Below, in pieces: positions 1 to 8,710 of a stretch of DNA of 64,000 nt. Under the pieces are notes generated by a model that worked only from the letters and a program-made list of their open reading frames with translations, was not told where the DNA came from and ran no database searches. Positions within the stretch are counted from its first letter, which is position 1; each line of letters begins with the position of its first letter. Origin of the DNA: Prevotella sp. UBA2444 (GTDB taxonomy: Bacteria; Bacteroidota; Bacteroidia; Bacteroidales; Bacteroidaceae); the NCBI GenBank assembly GCA_002342665.1, contig DDQK01000037.1, positions 61,114 through 125,113 of the forward strand, given 5' to 3'. Position numbers and translations under genes: made by a program.

Positions 1-136
1 ACTCCAGCAGCTGGCCGGTGTCCACGTTCCTGTTCCTCTCCAGCGCTTCGGCGAAGCGGTCGACGAGCCACTCGCCGTGCTGCGACAGTTCCTCCTCGAC
101 GAACAGTTCGATTTCCTTGTAATTCGCTTCTTCCAT
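1..136 (-). CDS. Partial phage protein, N-terminal part only
   Basis: The reading frame opens with ATG at 136 on the minus strand and runs off the left edge, so about 45 residues are visible. They begin MEEANYKEIE and are acidic and helical. A -7 box sits just upstream and a terminator closes the preceding gene, so this is the first gene of its own transcript. Placed beyond the tail/connector genes, it is probably a virion or tail gene. The family is not recognised. Confidence 0.55.
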   Translation of the reverse strand, partial: MEEANYKEIELFVEEELSQHGEWLVDRFAEALERNRNVDTGQLLE

Positions 137-141
137 GTCGG

Positions 142-172
142 CAAAGGTACGAAAAAAGAGCACCGCCCGAAA
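142..172 (-). promoter_or_regulatory. Promoter of the leftmost partial gene
   Basis: On the minus strand TACCTTTG (142-149) matches the Bacteroidetes -7 box TAnnTTTG. A degenerate -33 element (TTTC) lies about 20 bp further upstream. The start codon is only five bases beyond the -7 box, so the leader would be very short or absent. Confidence 0.5.
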
Positions 173-188
173 GGACAATGCTCTTTTT
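152..188 (-). terminator. Rho-independent terminator of the HU-like gene
   Basis: An AAAAGAGC/GCTCTTTT stem (154-161 with 180-187) is followed on the minus strand by a T run. It lies between the HU-like gene stop and the next promoter; the T run almost touches that promoter's -7 box. Confidence 0.65.
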
Positions 189-204
189 AGTGAATAGTGA
201 AGGG

Positions 205-708
205 TTAGGGGTTCGTGCTGCCGCCTTCGGGATCGGTGTCCTGCCCGGCGGCCTTCTTGGCCTCCTGCACCTTCTGTCGCCAGTCGCGGTTGAGCAGCAG
301 CGACCCGTACTTGGTGAGCTCGGCCTTGGTGAAGTCGCCCGTGGCCTGTGCGCACTGGCGGATGGACTGGATGCCTGCGGGCTTCCCCTTGTCGTCGGTC
401 ATGCCGACGGTGAGGTTCACGTCCTCCAGCTTCTGCCAGCCGCCCCTGTTCTCGACGTGTGCCGAGAAGATGGCCAGGTTGTCGATCTTCACGGGCTGGC
501 CGTTGAGGTTGAGTTCGCGGATGCACTTCACCATGTCGCGCAGGATGCCGACGATGGTACCCTCTGAGAAGGGAGTGTTGTGCTCCGACATGTGCTTGGC
601 CAGGCCCACGAGGTCGATGGGCTTCTCGTTGTCGGCGAAGGCGAACCACTTGCCGAAGGCTGACGATGAGGAATTGTTGTTTTGCGAAAGATAGACTTTG
701 ACTGCCAT
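205..708 (-). CDS. HU-like DNA-binding protein of the Bacteroidetes HU-HIG type
   Basis: This 167-residue protein has the family signature FGKWFAF near residue 20, HNTPFSEGTI near 45 and VKCIRELNLNGQPVKI near 60. The family is related to HU/IHF and is common in Bacteroidales genomes and their phages; DNA compaction or site binding is inferred from the fold. The C-terminal 30 residues are charged and probably flexible. It has its own promoter (-7 at 774-781) and terminator, separating it from the tail-gene operon upstream. Confidence 0.75.
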   Translation of the reverse strand: MAVKVYLSQNNNSSSSAFGKWFAFADNEKPIDLVGLAKHMSEHNTPFSEGTIVGILRDMVKCIRELNLNGQPVKIDNLAIFSAHVENRGGWQKLEDVNLTVGMTDDKGKPAGIQSIRQCAQATGDFTKAELTKYGSLLLNRDWRQKVQEAKKAAGQDTDPEGGSTNP

Positions 709-711
709 AAC

Positions 712-750
712 TTTAAGAATTTAAGAATTGAAGAATTGAAGAATTGAAGT
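712..750. repeat. Short tandem repeat, AAGAATTG-like unit
   Basis: About four tandem copies of an 8-bp unit read on the plus strand as AAGAATTG. They fill the leader between the HU-like gene start and its -7 box. A related array at 843-868 overlaps the stop codon of the next gene. Confidence 0.7.
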
Positions 751-773
751 TCTTTGTGGACTTTCCACGGGTG

Positions 774-781
774 CAAAGTTA
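774..781 (-). promoter_or_regulatory. -7 box for the HU-like gene
   Basis: TAACTTTG on the minus strand matches TAnnTTTG and lies about 65 bp upstream of the ATG at 708. No clear TTTG is present at the -33 position. Confidence 0.5.
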
Positions 782-859
782 CGTAGCCTTGGCGGTTCTG
801 CTGCGAGTTGCGTCCGGTTGTGCCCGGTTGCGGAACCTTTCCTTCAATTCTTCAATCCT

Positions 860-2746
860 TCAATTCTTCGGCTCGTCGAGCCAGCGCCCGTCGTCGAGCC
901 AGGCTGCACCGTCGTCCCAGACGCCCTTGGTGAGCACCCAGCGCTTCTCGATGGCCTCGTCGCTGACGTGGATGGGGTAGCATGTCAGCTTCCATTTCTT
1001 CTGCCGACCCTCGGCGGTGACCACCTCCTCTATGTCGCGCACCACCCACCGGCGGTTGCGGATGACGTACACCTGGCGCGGGTCGATCACGTTGGGGTCG
1101 TAGGTCTCGAAGGTCACGGCCCGCCGCGTGTCTATCTCGTAGCCGCCCTGGTAGTAGGTCGAGTCGAGATCCTGCAGGCGCAGCGAGCCTTCGGGCTCTC
1201 CGGGGTCGTAGGCGCCGCGGTCGCCGCTGTAGAGAGCTATGCTTGCGGCTATCTGACAGTGGTAGCTGTCGGTATAGATGACGGGGAACCCGTTCCACTG
1301 CTGGTCGCCACGGAAGGCACAGTAGAGGTCTCCCGCGCTGCTGCCGTCCTTCTTCTCGGCCTGCCGGATGGTGTCCTCGATGGGCGCCTCTGCGTCGCTC
1401 TCGCTGGGGTCCGGCTCCTCGTCGGCCCCGTCCTGCTGCTCCTCGTCGGGGAAGATGGATCGGTCGCGGTACTCGAAGAACCCGTCCTCGCCCGACAGGT
1501 CGATCAGTTCCATGCCCGCTCCCGTCTGGTAGAAGTGTATCAGGGGTGCAGGCGTGATCTTCAGTTCCAGCGTGGGCGACTCCTCGTCGCGCCTGAGGTC
1601 GGCCATCTGGTCCACCTCCATCAGGTAGGCCTCGCAGAGATCCTGCCTCCACCAGAGGCTGCTGTCGGTCATGGTGCGTATCATGCGCACGAACTTGCGG
1701 CCCGTCGAGGTGTCTCGGAGGATGACCGGCTCCATGGCCTTCTTCTCCAGTGCCTCATAGTCGTCGCGGCTGACGCCGTCCCACGATGCGCGCAGCAGCT
1801 GGTGCAGGGTGGGGTAGTCGCGTATCTCGAGCGTGGGCAGTCCCTCCGGCAGTCGCATCAGCTTGGCCCAGCGGTGGGAGGGCAGGTCGTAGCTGACGTT
1901 CGACGAGGGGAAGTCGGCCTCGCTGCTGTCGCCGTCCTCCATCTCGGCCTCGTAGGCGTCCACCACGTTGCGCAGCGTCAGCTGGCGGGCCTCTAAGTAG
2001 TAGCGCGTCTTGAGCACGATGTCGCAGGTCTTCTTCAGGTTGTCGGTGATGAACACCACGCCCGTCAGCTTCTCTACCTCGCTTAGGAAGTCCTTCACCG
2101 TCCAGCCCGGTATCATCTTGGCATACTCCCGGGTGCGGATGGTGTTCACCAGGAAGAGGCGCCTGAACTCGGTATCGTCCACCTGGTTCGTGCCGATGGT
2201 GTAGCCCAGTGCCCTGACAATGCGGGGCAGCAGCGTCGAGAGCATGGGCGAGGGCACGTCGCGGAGCCACGTGTGCTGGTACCGGCTGTTGACCCCGTCC
2301 TTGACCCACTGTCGGCTCACGTTGATATAGGCCTTGGCAGCCGTACGGACCACGGGCCAGGCGCACTCGTCGTCGCTGCCGATCGTGCCCAGGTCGAGTT
2401 CCTCGATCTTGCGGTCCTGTCCGATGAAGTAGTTCATCTCCGACTCTCCGGAGACGATCTGGATGCTGACCGTCTCCTCCGTCCAGCCGGTGATGACCTC
2501 CGTGCCCCGGCAGTACACGTGGCCGTCGGCGATGAGGATGGCCGGGCGGTTGCTGTCCACCTCGTCGGTCTTGTTCAGCCGGTGCAGGAATCCGTACAGC
2601 TGGCGGTTCACGGGGTTGTCGAGCCTCAGTGTGGCGTCGTAGGTGTACTCTCCCGACTTGGTGAAGAAGGAGTTCTCGCGCTTCACCGTGCAGGCGAAGT
2701 TCTGCGGCAGTACGGCCGTCACGCCGTCGATGATCAGCTGTGTCAT
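860..2746 (-). CDS. Large phage tail/baseplate-type structural protein
   Basis: The 628-residue product begins MTQLIIDGVTAVLP. It has no signal peptide or membrane segment. An acidic, low-complexity stretch around residues 430-470 divides two folded parts. It is last in a series of four ATGA-overlapping genes downstream of the portal, where tail and baseplate genes usually lie. Its stop codon falls inside a tandem repeat (843-868). The family is not identified; a baseplate or fibre role is inferred from position and size. Confidence 0.6.
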   Translation of the reverse strand: MTQLIIDGVTAVLPQNFACTVKRENSFFTKSGEYTYDATLRLDNPVNRQLYGFLHRLNKTDEVDSNRPAILIADGHVYCRGTEVITGWTEETVSIQIVSGESEMNYFIGQDRKIEELDLGTIGSDDECAWPVVRTAAKAYINVSRQWVKDGVNSRYQHTWLRDVPSPMLSTLLPRIVRALGYTIGTNQVDDTEFRRLFLVNTIRTREYAKMIPGWTVKDFLSEVEKLTGVVFITDNLKKTCDIVLKTRYYLEARQLTLRNVVDAYEAEMEDGDSSEADFPSSNVSYDLPSHRWAKLMRLPEGLPTLEIRDYPTLHQLLRASWDGVSRDDYEALEKKAMEPVILRDTSTGRKFVRMIRTMTDSSLWWRQDLCEAYLMEVDQMADLRRDEESPTLELKITPAPLIHFYQTGAGMELIDLSGEDGFFEYRDRSIFPDEEQQDGADEEPDPSESDAEAPIEDTIRQAEKKDGSSAGDLYCAFRGDQQWNGFPVIYTDSYHCQIAASIALYSGDRGAYDPGEPEGSLRLQDLDSTYYQGGYEIDTRRAVTFETYDPNVIDPRQVYVIRNRRWVVRDIEEVVTAEGRQKKWKLTCYPIHVSDEAIEKRWVLTKGVWDDGAAWLDDGRWLDEPKN

Positions 2747-3213
2747 AGGCCGGTGCCGTTACGGTCCTTCAGGCGGAAGGTGACGCTCTGTCCGTTGAAT
2801 CCGCCCCAGATGTTATACTCCCACTCCACGACGATGGGACGCGAGAAGTCCACCTCTCCCTTGTCGCAGAACTCCTGGAAGTCCTCGCCCGTGAGCAGGC
2901 GGACGATGGCGGCCATCAGCTGCTGCATGCGGGCGTACTCGTCGTACTCCCAGTCGGTGCCCTGGCGGTCTTCGGGCGTCTTCTCGATCACGTAGAGGAT
3001 GCACTCGCCGCTGCTGAGGAAGAAGCCGTTGTTGCCGATCTCTGCCCCGGGGATGTTGCCGGCCACCACGATGCCTGCCTGGTCCTTGAGCAGGTTGATG
3101 AGCTGGCTCTCGGTGACGGCCAGCCTGATCTTGCCGACATCCACGCCCGACCGCTCCTCGGCGGCAGCCGTCAGCTCGGCGATAAACTGTCTGTAGTCGT
3201 TGATTGCTATCAT
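2743..3213 (-). CDS. Phage tail-region protein, unknown function
   Basis: The start is ATG at 3213, which overlaps the upstream gene's stop (ATGA), giving 156 residues that begin MIAINDYRQFIAEL. An open frame extends further upstream, but that part overlaps the upstream gene and has no protein-like character. The product is soluble and mixed alpha/beta. Its own stop overlaps the next start at 2743-2746, so the genes are probably translationally coupled. Confidence 0.6.
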   Translation of the reverse strand: MIAINDYRQFIAELTAAAEERSGVDVGKIRLAVTESQLINLLKDQAGIVVAGNIPGAEIGNNGFFLSSGECILYVIEKTPEDRQGTDWEYDEYARMQQLMAAIVRLLTGEDFQEFCDKGEVDFSRPIVVEWEYNIWGGFNGQSVTFRLKDRNGTGL

Positions 3214-4151
3214 AGGATAATGTTTGGATTTGCCGTCTGGAATGATATCTCTGCCTGCTGACCGTACATCTGACGGCGGCGGTGGGTGTAGTTGGCCTTG
3301 GTGACGATGATGTCCTGCCACGCCCCATAGAGCCACACCTGGGCCTTGCGGGCCATGAGCAGGTCTTCCCACGCGACGTATTCCTCCTGGTGAGCCATGG
3401 GCATGCTCTTCAGCGTGTACTCCGTCGATGCCTTCACGCCAAAGCGCGTGCGCCGTCCGTCCATCATGCTCGCGCTGTCGGTGGCCGAGGGCTTGTCTTC
3501 GAGCCATGCGGCCACGAGCGACTCCATCACGTCGTAGCGGTTGAGGAACCTGACGGGCACGTTGTCCTGACAGGCCGGTGCACCGATGCGTGCCTCCAGC
3601 TCGCCGCCGAAGGCGACGGATGCTCCCTGTTGCCAGCTGGAGGGGAAGAGTGCCCGCGGGTCGCAGTCCTGGGTGTAGACGGTGCCGGGCGAGCCCACGC
3701 TGACCGACGCTATCTCCGAGCCGTCGGCGCGCCGCAGCGATGCCGCCACGCTGCCCGCGAAGGTCAGGTAGAAGGGTGTGCCGGGGTGGCACGTGGCACG
3801 GGTGGCAGCAGCCATCACGCGCTTCTGTCCCTGCGGGTCGGCGGGGTTGCACATCCGGCTGCTGTAGAGGTCGTGCGACGAGACGACGGCATCGTTGATC
3901 AGGAAGTCCACCGTGGCGCGTGCGTTGGGCTGGCTGCCTGCGGAGAGCGTGCCGTAGAGGCACTGGCTCACCATGTCGGCAATGCCCAGTATGCGCACCT
4001 GGCCGTCGGTGTCGTAGTTGTAGGTCTCCGAGACCACCGTCGTGCCGTTGACCCTCAGCTGGAAGGAGATGCTCTCGGTGAGTCCGCCGACGAGGATGTC
4101 CTGTCCGTCGGCGGCAAAGTGGCTGTAGGGGTAGGGGTTCGTGTAGGTCAT
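3210..4151 (-). CDS. Phage tail-region protein, beta-rich, unknown function
   Basis: The 313 residues start MTYTNPYPYSHFAADGQ and are rich in Ser, Thr, Gly and Val, consistent with a beta-structured virion protein. It overlaps both neighbours by ATGA junctions (4148-4151 and 3210-3213). Position downstream of the portal suggests a tail or tail-completion part. No family is recognised. Confidence 0.6.
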   Translation of the reverse strand: MTYTNPYPYSHFAADGQDILVGGLTESISFQLRVNGTTVVSETYNYDTDGQVRILGIADMVSQCLYGTLSAGSQPNARATVDFLINDAVVSSHDLYSSRMCNPADPQGQKRVMAAATRATCHPGTPFYLTFAGSVAASLRRADGSEIASVSVGSPGTVYTQDCDPRALFPSSWQQGASVAFGGELEARIGAPACQDNVPVRFLNRYDVMESLVAAWLEDKPSATDSASMMDGRRTRFGVKASTEYTLKSMPMAHQEEYVAWEDLLMARKAQVWLYGAWQDIIVTKANYTHRRRQMYGQQAEISFQTANPNIIL

Positions 4152-5209
4152 AGCCGCATGTATTTATTGTGTCGGTCGTTCTCCGGCATCTGCAGGTGGG
4201 TGGTCGTCTCCAGTCCTGCTGCCGCGTCGCGCAGCCGCTTCATCTCCTCCAGCCAGTAGTGCTGGTCGCGGGAGAGCTGCTTCAGGTAGTCGCCGATCCG
4301 CTCCATGGTACCCTGCTCTTGACGGTTGCCACCGCCGTCGCTCTCGAAGAGTCGCATCAGCCCGTAGGGTAGTGCCTGCAGCGATGTGCGGCGCCCCATC
4401 AGGGCGATGGCCCCCAGTGCCACGGCCTTGGAGGCGGCGTAGTCGAGCGTGTCGGTAGAGGGGTAGGGGGCTTCGATGCTCCCGGCGTCGAACTTGCTGC
4501 CGTAGGCCTGTTCCACGAACCGCTGGCTCTCGGCCAGATGGGGCACGAGCCTCAGGTAGAGCCAGGGCGACTCGTCGGCCCCCGTGAGCCACGTGAGCAT
4601 CTCGGCGCTCCTGACGATGAGTCCCGCCTGCCGGCGGTAGCTGCCGGTCTGCCAGTAGCGCGGGTCGGAGGCCAGTGCGCCCGTGAGGCGGTCCAGTGCG
4701 CGATAGTACTCCTCGAGGTGCATGCGGTCGTCGCGGGCCAGCTGCCACTCGAAGGGGCGTGCCTCGTTGTCGTGGTCTATCTTCACCTTGCGGCCCATCG
4801 TCTCGTGCGAGATGTCGTTGAGCCGGTAGTAGCGCATGGCGGCCATGTAGGCCACGGCCTGCTGGCAGCTCACCACAGCGCTGGCATTGGCCAGATGGAG
4901 CGTGTCGCCCTCCAGCCGGGCCGTGATGCCGTAGGCCGAGTAGCCCTCGCCCAGGCGGATGGTGCCGTCCTGGCCGATGTTAAACTCGCGGTTGGCCACC
5001 CGCAGCGTCTGGCCGTCGGCGGTCTCTATCTTCATGGTGGCTTCCTCGCCCTCGGCCTCCTGGGCCAGCGAGGCCATCACGTCGCGCCCTATCACCTGGG
5101 CCAGCTCGTCCTCCACGCCGCGCACGATGGTCTCTATCTTCGAGAAGTCGGCATTGGCGTAGAAGGAGCCGGTCAGCCGGCGCATCTGTTCTGAATCCTT
5201 GATGATCAT
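4148..5209 (-). CDS. Phage structural protein, unknown (possibly DUF6712)
   Basis: ATG at 5209 overlaps the upstream stop at 5206-5208, giving 353 residues beginning MIIKDSEQMRRLTGSF. An upstream extension of the frame lies inside the preceding gene and is rejected. The protein is helical with many Trp and Tyr, resembling the DUF6712 proteins of Bacteroidales prophages; that resemblance is from memory. It is part of the coupled tail/connector operon. Confidence 0.6.
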   Translation of the reverse strand: MIIKDSEQMRRLTGSFYANADFSKIETIVRGVEDELAQVIGRDVMASLAQEAEGEEATMKIETADGQTLRVANREFNIGQDGTIRLGEGYSAYGITARLEGDTLHLANASAVVSCQQAVAYMAAMRYYRLNDISHETMGRKVKIDHDNEARPFEWQLARDDRMHLEEYYRALDRLTGALASDPRYWQTGSYRRQAGLIVRSAEMLTWLTGADESPWLYLRLVPHLAESQRFVEQAYGSKFDAGSIEAPYPSTDTLDYAASKAVALGAIALMGRRTSLQALPYGLMRLFESDGGGNRQEQGTMERIGDYLKQLSRDQHYWLEEMKRLRDAAAGLETTTHLQMPENDRHNKYMRL

Positions 5210-6126
5210 ATCTTCTTCTTTTTGAGTTTCATGAGTGTCTGGTAGTCCATCAGCAGCTTCTGCATGACGGTGAGCAGCGGGGTGCGGTCCACGTCGCGGG
5301 CCGTGCCGAACACGTGGCTCTCGGCCAGTGTCAGGCATATCTGCTGCAGGCTCCCGCCGGCGGATTCTCCCTCCTTCTTGGGCGTGGGGTGCTCAAACAG
5401 CGGGGCGAAGCTCACCTCCTCGCCATCGATCATGAACGTGCTGGTGGTGAGTGCCTCGCAGAAGTAGGCCAGCCAGGCATAGATGCCCCACAGCTGCCAG
5501 GGCTTCATCTGCCGTCCGCGCCGGATCTTCTCCTCGAGCGTGTCCCAGTCGTAGGGCACGCGCCGCTGGTGGCACTGGCGGTACTCCTCCGGGGTAGCCT
5601 CGCGGCGGTAGAGCAGTCCGGCCAGTGCGCACAGGGCCGTGGTGCGGTAGGCTGCACGGTCGGCCTCGGTCTGGCCTGCCGGACTCTCGTAGGCCTTCAG
5701 GTGCTGTATCGCCTGCCGGAACTCGCCGAAGGTGAGGTCTTCGCCGTGCGACAGGGGGCCTACGAGCGTCTGCCGCTCCTTGCCGTTGCCGATGGTGACG
5801 ACGGGGATCAGCTGCTGTGTGGAGCGGTACACCAGCGACAGCCCGTCGTCGGTCTGCTGCCACAGCCACGTGAGCGACTCGGCCAGCTGGCTCACCAGCA
5901 ACAGCCACTGGGGATTGTTCAGCTGCTGGCGCACGCCCCTGCTCCTGAGCATGGCGCGGGCCGACTCTATCCTGACATCCTCGACGGTCCACTGGTGGTC
6001 GGTGGTGGCCACCATGTGCCGTATCTTCAGCAGCTCCTGCCAGTCGGCCTCCGTCAGCTCGTCCCAGTCCTCCGGCAGCGTGATGTATCGGTTTTTATTG
6101 AACATTGAACATTGAAGATTGAACAA
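5206..6126 (-). CDS. Phage protein downstream of portal, unknown function
   Basis: Up to 306 residues. The first ATG (6126) lies inside a TTCAATGTTC-type tandem repeat, so the first seven residues come from repeat sequence; the in-frame ATG at 6105 (MFNKNRYITLPEDW) is equally likely to be the true start. It is a helical, soluble protein with a lysine-rich C-terminus. Its position suggests a head-tail connector or tail assembly protein. Confidence 0.55.
   Translation of the reverse strand: MFNLQCSMFNKNRYITLPEDWDELTEADWQELLKIRHMVATTDHQWTVEDVRIESARAMLRSRGVRQQLNNPQWLLLVSQLAESLTWLWQQTDDGLSLVYRSTQQLIPVVTIGNGKERQTLVGPLSHGEDLTFGEFRQAIQHLKAYESPAGQTEADRAAYRTTALCALAGLLYRREATPEEYRQCHQRRVPYDWDTLEEKIRRGRQMKPWQLWGIYAWLAYFCEALTTSTFMIDGEEVSFAPLFEHPTPKKEGESAGGSLQQICLTLAESHVFGTARDVDRTPLLTVMQKLLMDYQTLMKLKKKKI
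6095..6126. repeat. Short tandem repeat at the portal/next-gene junction
   Basis: Three imperfect copies of an ATTGAACA-like unit (plus-strand reading) lie between the portal stop and the next gene, and include the first possible start codon of that gene. Confidence 0.6.
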
Positions 6127-6129
6127 TCC

Positions 6130-7512
6130 TTATTGCTGGTTGGTCATGCGGTCTCCGGCACTGACGTTGTCCTCCTTCTGGATGGTCTTGTGGTAGAAGC
6201 CCAGCCAGAGGTCGTGCTTCTCGGGGAAGTTGACGTGCATCGCGTCGTTGAGGGCTTCGAGGCAGATCTCCTCCGGTATGCGGGTGTCGGCGCCGTAGAA
6301 GATCTTCAGTGCGTAGAGCATCTGACTGCCGGAGTCGCTCTTGCCGTCGATGATGATGTTGGCCAGTGCGGGCGAGAGCCCCATGGCCGAGGTGGTGGCC
6401 GAGTCGGCCATCTTGGCGATATCCTTCTGTGCGGCGATGTACTTGTCCAGATTGAGCTCGATGGGCTCTATCTTCCACGACTGCTGGTGGCCCTGGTCGT
6501 CGGTGAAGTCGACACAGGTGAAGAACTTGCCCGCGTTCTCCTTGCCTGCCATCACGTCGGCTATCTGGCGCGTGATCTTGTCGCGCAGCTTGTCCAGTTC
6601 CCGGCTCACCTGGGCTTCATCCCACTCTGGATGATCCTGCTCGATGGCCATCCGTTTCTCCCGCCAGTAGGCCTCCGGCTCGTGCACGATATAGGCAGCG
6701 GCAATCACATTGTCGTTCAGGGCCCTGACGATCTCGGCGATGTCATTGGCATCCTGCATCCAGGGAATCGAGCCGTGGAAGGATGATATCGCATAGAGGT
6801 TTCGGCCGAAGGAGCGCATCGAGTGGTAGCCGACGGCCACCTCATGGTCGGTGGGGTGCCACTTGTCGAACACGGGCAGCAGCTGCAGCTCGCGGTAGCG
6901 CTCCATGTCGCCGTAGAGTATCTCACGGATATCGTCCAGATGGGGCGTGCGTGCCGTGTCGGGCCACACCAGCCGGCAGTCGGCCGAGGGCAGGCACTGC
7001 AGGGAGTGGACCCACGGTTTGCCGATGCGCACGCTCTTGGCCATCTGATAGCGGGTGAAGTGGCCGCCCATGTGGACGTACTCATCCAGCGTCTCGCGCA
7101 CGTAGCGGCGGTAGTCCCACGACTCCAGCCACAGGCGCACGTCACGGTCTTCCACCCAGTGCTGCTGCACCTCGTTCTGCTCGATCTGCCAGCGGTACAT
7201 CTGCAGCCCCTGGCCGTAGATCAGTCCCACCTTGCGGGCCAGTATGCCGGGGCCGATGTTGTTCTTCTCCAGCAGGTCGCGCACCATGCGGGGCATCTGG
7301 TCATCGGGGCCCCAGGGCACCACGCTCACGCCGCCCACCGACTGCGGATCCTTGTCCCACGAGCGTCCGTCGAGGTCGAACAGCGAGCTCAGCGTCTGAT
7401 CCTGGAACCGTGAGCGCATGGCCACGGCGTAGGTACCCACGCTTGTGTCTACCAGGGCGAACCCTCCCGCCCGGTCGACGATCTTTCCTTTGCGAATTGT
7501 TTCCTTGCTCAT
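6130..7512 (-). CDS. Phage portal-like protein
   Basis: ATG at 7512 gives 460 residues starting MSKETIRKGK; upstream residues in the same frame cross a terminator and promoter and are excluded. Size, position shortly after the large terminase and the segment NIGPGILARKVGLIYGQGLQ resemble portal proteins, which form the dodecameric DNA-entry ring of the head. A canonical promoter lies directly upstream and a terminator precedes it, so head-tail genes from here leftwards form a separate transcript. The portal call is by context and pattern, not by a diagnostic motif. Confidence 0.6.
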   Translation of the reverse strand: MSKETIRKGKIVDRAGGFALVDTSVGTYAVAMRSRFQDQTLSSLFDLDGRSWDKDPQSVGGVSVVPWGPDDQMPRMVRDLLEKNNIGPGILARKVGLIYGQGLQMYRWQIEQNEVQQHWVEDRDVRLWLESWDYRRYVRETLDEYVHMGGHFTRYQMAKSVRIGKPWVHSLQCLPSADCRLVWPDTARTPHLDDIREILYGDMERYRELQLLPVFDKWHPTDHEVAVGYHSMRSFGRNLYAISSFHGSIPWMQDANDIAEIVRALNDNVIAAAYIVHEPEAYWREKRMAIEQDHPEWDEAQVSRELDKLRDKITRQIADVMAGKENAGKFFTCVDFTDDQGHQQSWKIEPIELNLDKYIAAQKDIAKMADSATTSAMGLSPALANIIIDGKSDSGSQMLYALKIFYGADTRIPEEICLEALNDAMHVNFPEKHDLWLGFYHKTIQKEDNVSAGDRMTNQQ

Positions 7513-7521
7513 AACTGAGGG

Positions 7522-7552
7522 CAAAGATATATATAAATAGGTATCGGGCAAA
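7522..7552 (-). promoter_or_regulatory. Strong Bacteroidetes promoter for the portal/tail operon
   Basis: Minus strand: -33 TTTG (7549-7552), a 19-bp spacer and -7 TATCTTTG (7522-7529). Only nine bases separate the -7 box from the portal ATG, implying a nearly leaderless mRNA. Confidence 0.7.
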
Positions 7553-7559
7553 GGACACG

Positions 7560-7587
7560 AAAAAGCCCCGTCCTGAGCGGGCGGGGC
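7560..7587 (-). terminator. Rho-independent terminator after the DUF5053 gene
   Basis: A GCCCCG/CGGGGC stem (7565-7570 with 7582-7587) is followed by TTTTT on the minus strand. It ends the transcript of the DUF5053 gene just before the portal promoter. Confidence 0.75.
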
Positions 7588-7632
7588 ACTCTCATTGCGT
7601 GTTGATCGTGTCTTAAGCAAACAACGGGCCGG

Positions 7633-8073
7633 CTATGCGGCAGCAGCAGAGAGTTTGGTGCCAAGGTCGGTGAGCGCAGCCTTGAATGTCTTGATTTCAT
7701 CGCATGTGAAGTGAGCGATCTTGCCGTTCACCACGTTGCCGTTCAGTCGCTGATAGAGCCACGTGCTCGACTTGCCGAAGTAGGTCTTGGCGATATAGCC
7801 TAATGATAGGGCGGGAGCCAGTGTCTTCAGTTGCACGCGGAGTTGTTCGGTCATTCTTGCCGCCTTGTCATCCATCACTTCGTCGTAGATGCGCTTCACG
7901 GCATCCTTGCACGACTCGCGGAATGCTGCCTTCTGGCGGTCGCTCATCTCGTCGTATCGGGCATTGCAGCGTGCGAGGATTGCATTCTTCTCCTCTTCTG
8001 TCGGGGCGTTCTGCCACGCCTCGAAGTCTGCCAGTACCAGCGGGTTAATTCCCATTTCGCTAATATCCTTCAT
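7633..8073 (-). CDS. DUF5053-type phage protein
   Basis: A 146-residue protein with a helical N-terminal half and a C-terminal segment reading SLGYIAKTYFGKSSTWLYQR, like the conserved end of the DUF5053 family in Bacteroidales. That segment resembles a helix-turn-helix (YFGKSSTWLYQRLNG), so DNA binding is possible but inferred. It is cotranscribed with a 40-residue gene upstream and closed by a strong terminator. Confidence 0.65.
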   Translation of the reverse strand: MKDISEMGINPLVLADFEAWQNAPTEEEKNAILARCNARYDEMSDRQKAAFRESCKDAVKRIYDEVMDDKAARMTEQLRVQLKTLAPALSLGYIAKTYFGKSSTWLYQRLNGNVVNGKIAHFTCDEIKTFKAALTDLGTKLSAAAA

Positions 8074-8090
8074 CTCTTTGCGGTTTTTAA

Positions 8091-8112
8091 TGCCCTCCCC
8101 GGTGGGAGGGCT
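8091..8112 (-). repeat. GC-rich hairpin between two small genes
   Basis: GCCCTCC and GGAGGGC form a perfect stem with a short loop between the 40-residue gene and the DUF5053 gene. No T run follows on the minus strand, so it is not a typical terminator. A similar element is inserted in the S49 protease gene at 15585-15613. Confidence 0.45.
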
Positions 8113-8117
8113 GGGTT

Positions 8118-8240
8118 CTACTTCTCGTTGATTGCATCAAGGACTTCATCGATTTCACTTTCAGAAAGTCCCTTGCCGTACACTTTGAGGAATTTCAGGA
8201 GGTCGGCTCTCCTCTTTTTCTTGAACTCTTCGTCTGTCAT
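8118..8240 (-). CDS. Small protein of 40 residues
   Basis: ATG at 8240 to TAG at 8118 encodes a highly charged helical peptide starting MTDEEFKKKRRADLLKFL. It follows a good promoter and precedes the DUF5053 gene in one operon. Composition and placement support real coding; function is unknown. Confidence 0.6.
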   Translation of the reverse strand: MTDEEFKKKRRADLLKFLKVYGKGLSESEIDEVLDAINEK

Positions 8241-8285
8241 TCTCTCTTTGCTTTTTGTTATACATGTTGTTTACTTAAGACACTG

Positions 8286-8317
8286 CAAAGATAATAATAA
8301 TTTTCTAATTAGCCAAA
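8286..8317 (-). promoter_or_regulatory. Promoter of the 40-residue/DUF5053 operon
   Basis: Minus strand: TTTG at 8314-8317, 20-bp spacer, TATCTTTG at 8286-8293. The ATG is about 45 bases downstream. Confidence 0.7.
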
Positions 8318-8710
8318 TAATTATTTGATTATTTTACATAAGGACTGCATTTTTAACAGTTCGGGGAATTGCCGGTACTCCTCAGGTCACATTTCCGAGC
8401 CGCGCGAAAACTTGCGGTCGCAACTCTTCGACGGAGCGGGTCGCGCCGAATCGTGTCATCGCCAAGGCGATTTTTTTATTTTCACTTTCAAAATCGCCTG
8501 TTTATCGGCGTTTCCGAAGATTGGCCGTTAAAAAACACCCCAAAAGTTGGCGTTTTCAGGCGAAAAGTTGGGCGTTAAAGACATAAAAAGTGGCGATAAA
8601 CCATGTCTTTATCGCCGATTTTCGGGGTTTTGGACGGAAAAATAGTAAAAAAATGGCCGTTTTCTTTGCATATCGGGGTTGATATGGTAAGAAAACGGCC
8701 TTTTTTTTAC
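8318..8710. terminator. Gene-free stretch with several hairpins and a bidirectional terminator
   Basis: No gene is seen. A 12-bp stem GGCCGTTTTCTT (8655-8666) pairs with 8689-8700 and is flanked by T runs on both strands, so it can stop transcription from either side; on the minus strand it ends the terminase transcript. A GGCGATAAA/TTTATCGCC hairpin lies at about 8591-8616, and another hairpin with a T run near 8462-8480. Confidence 0.7.
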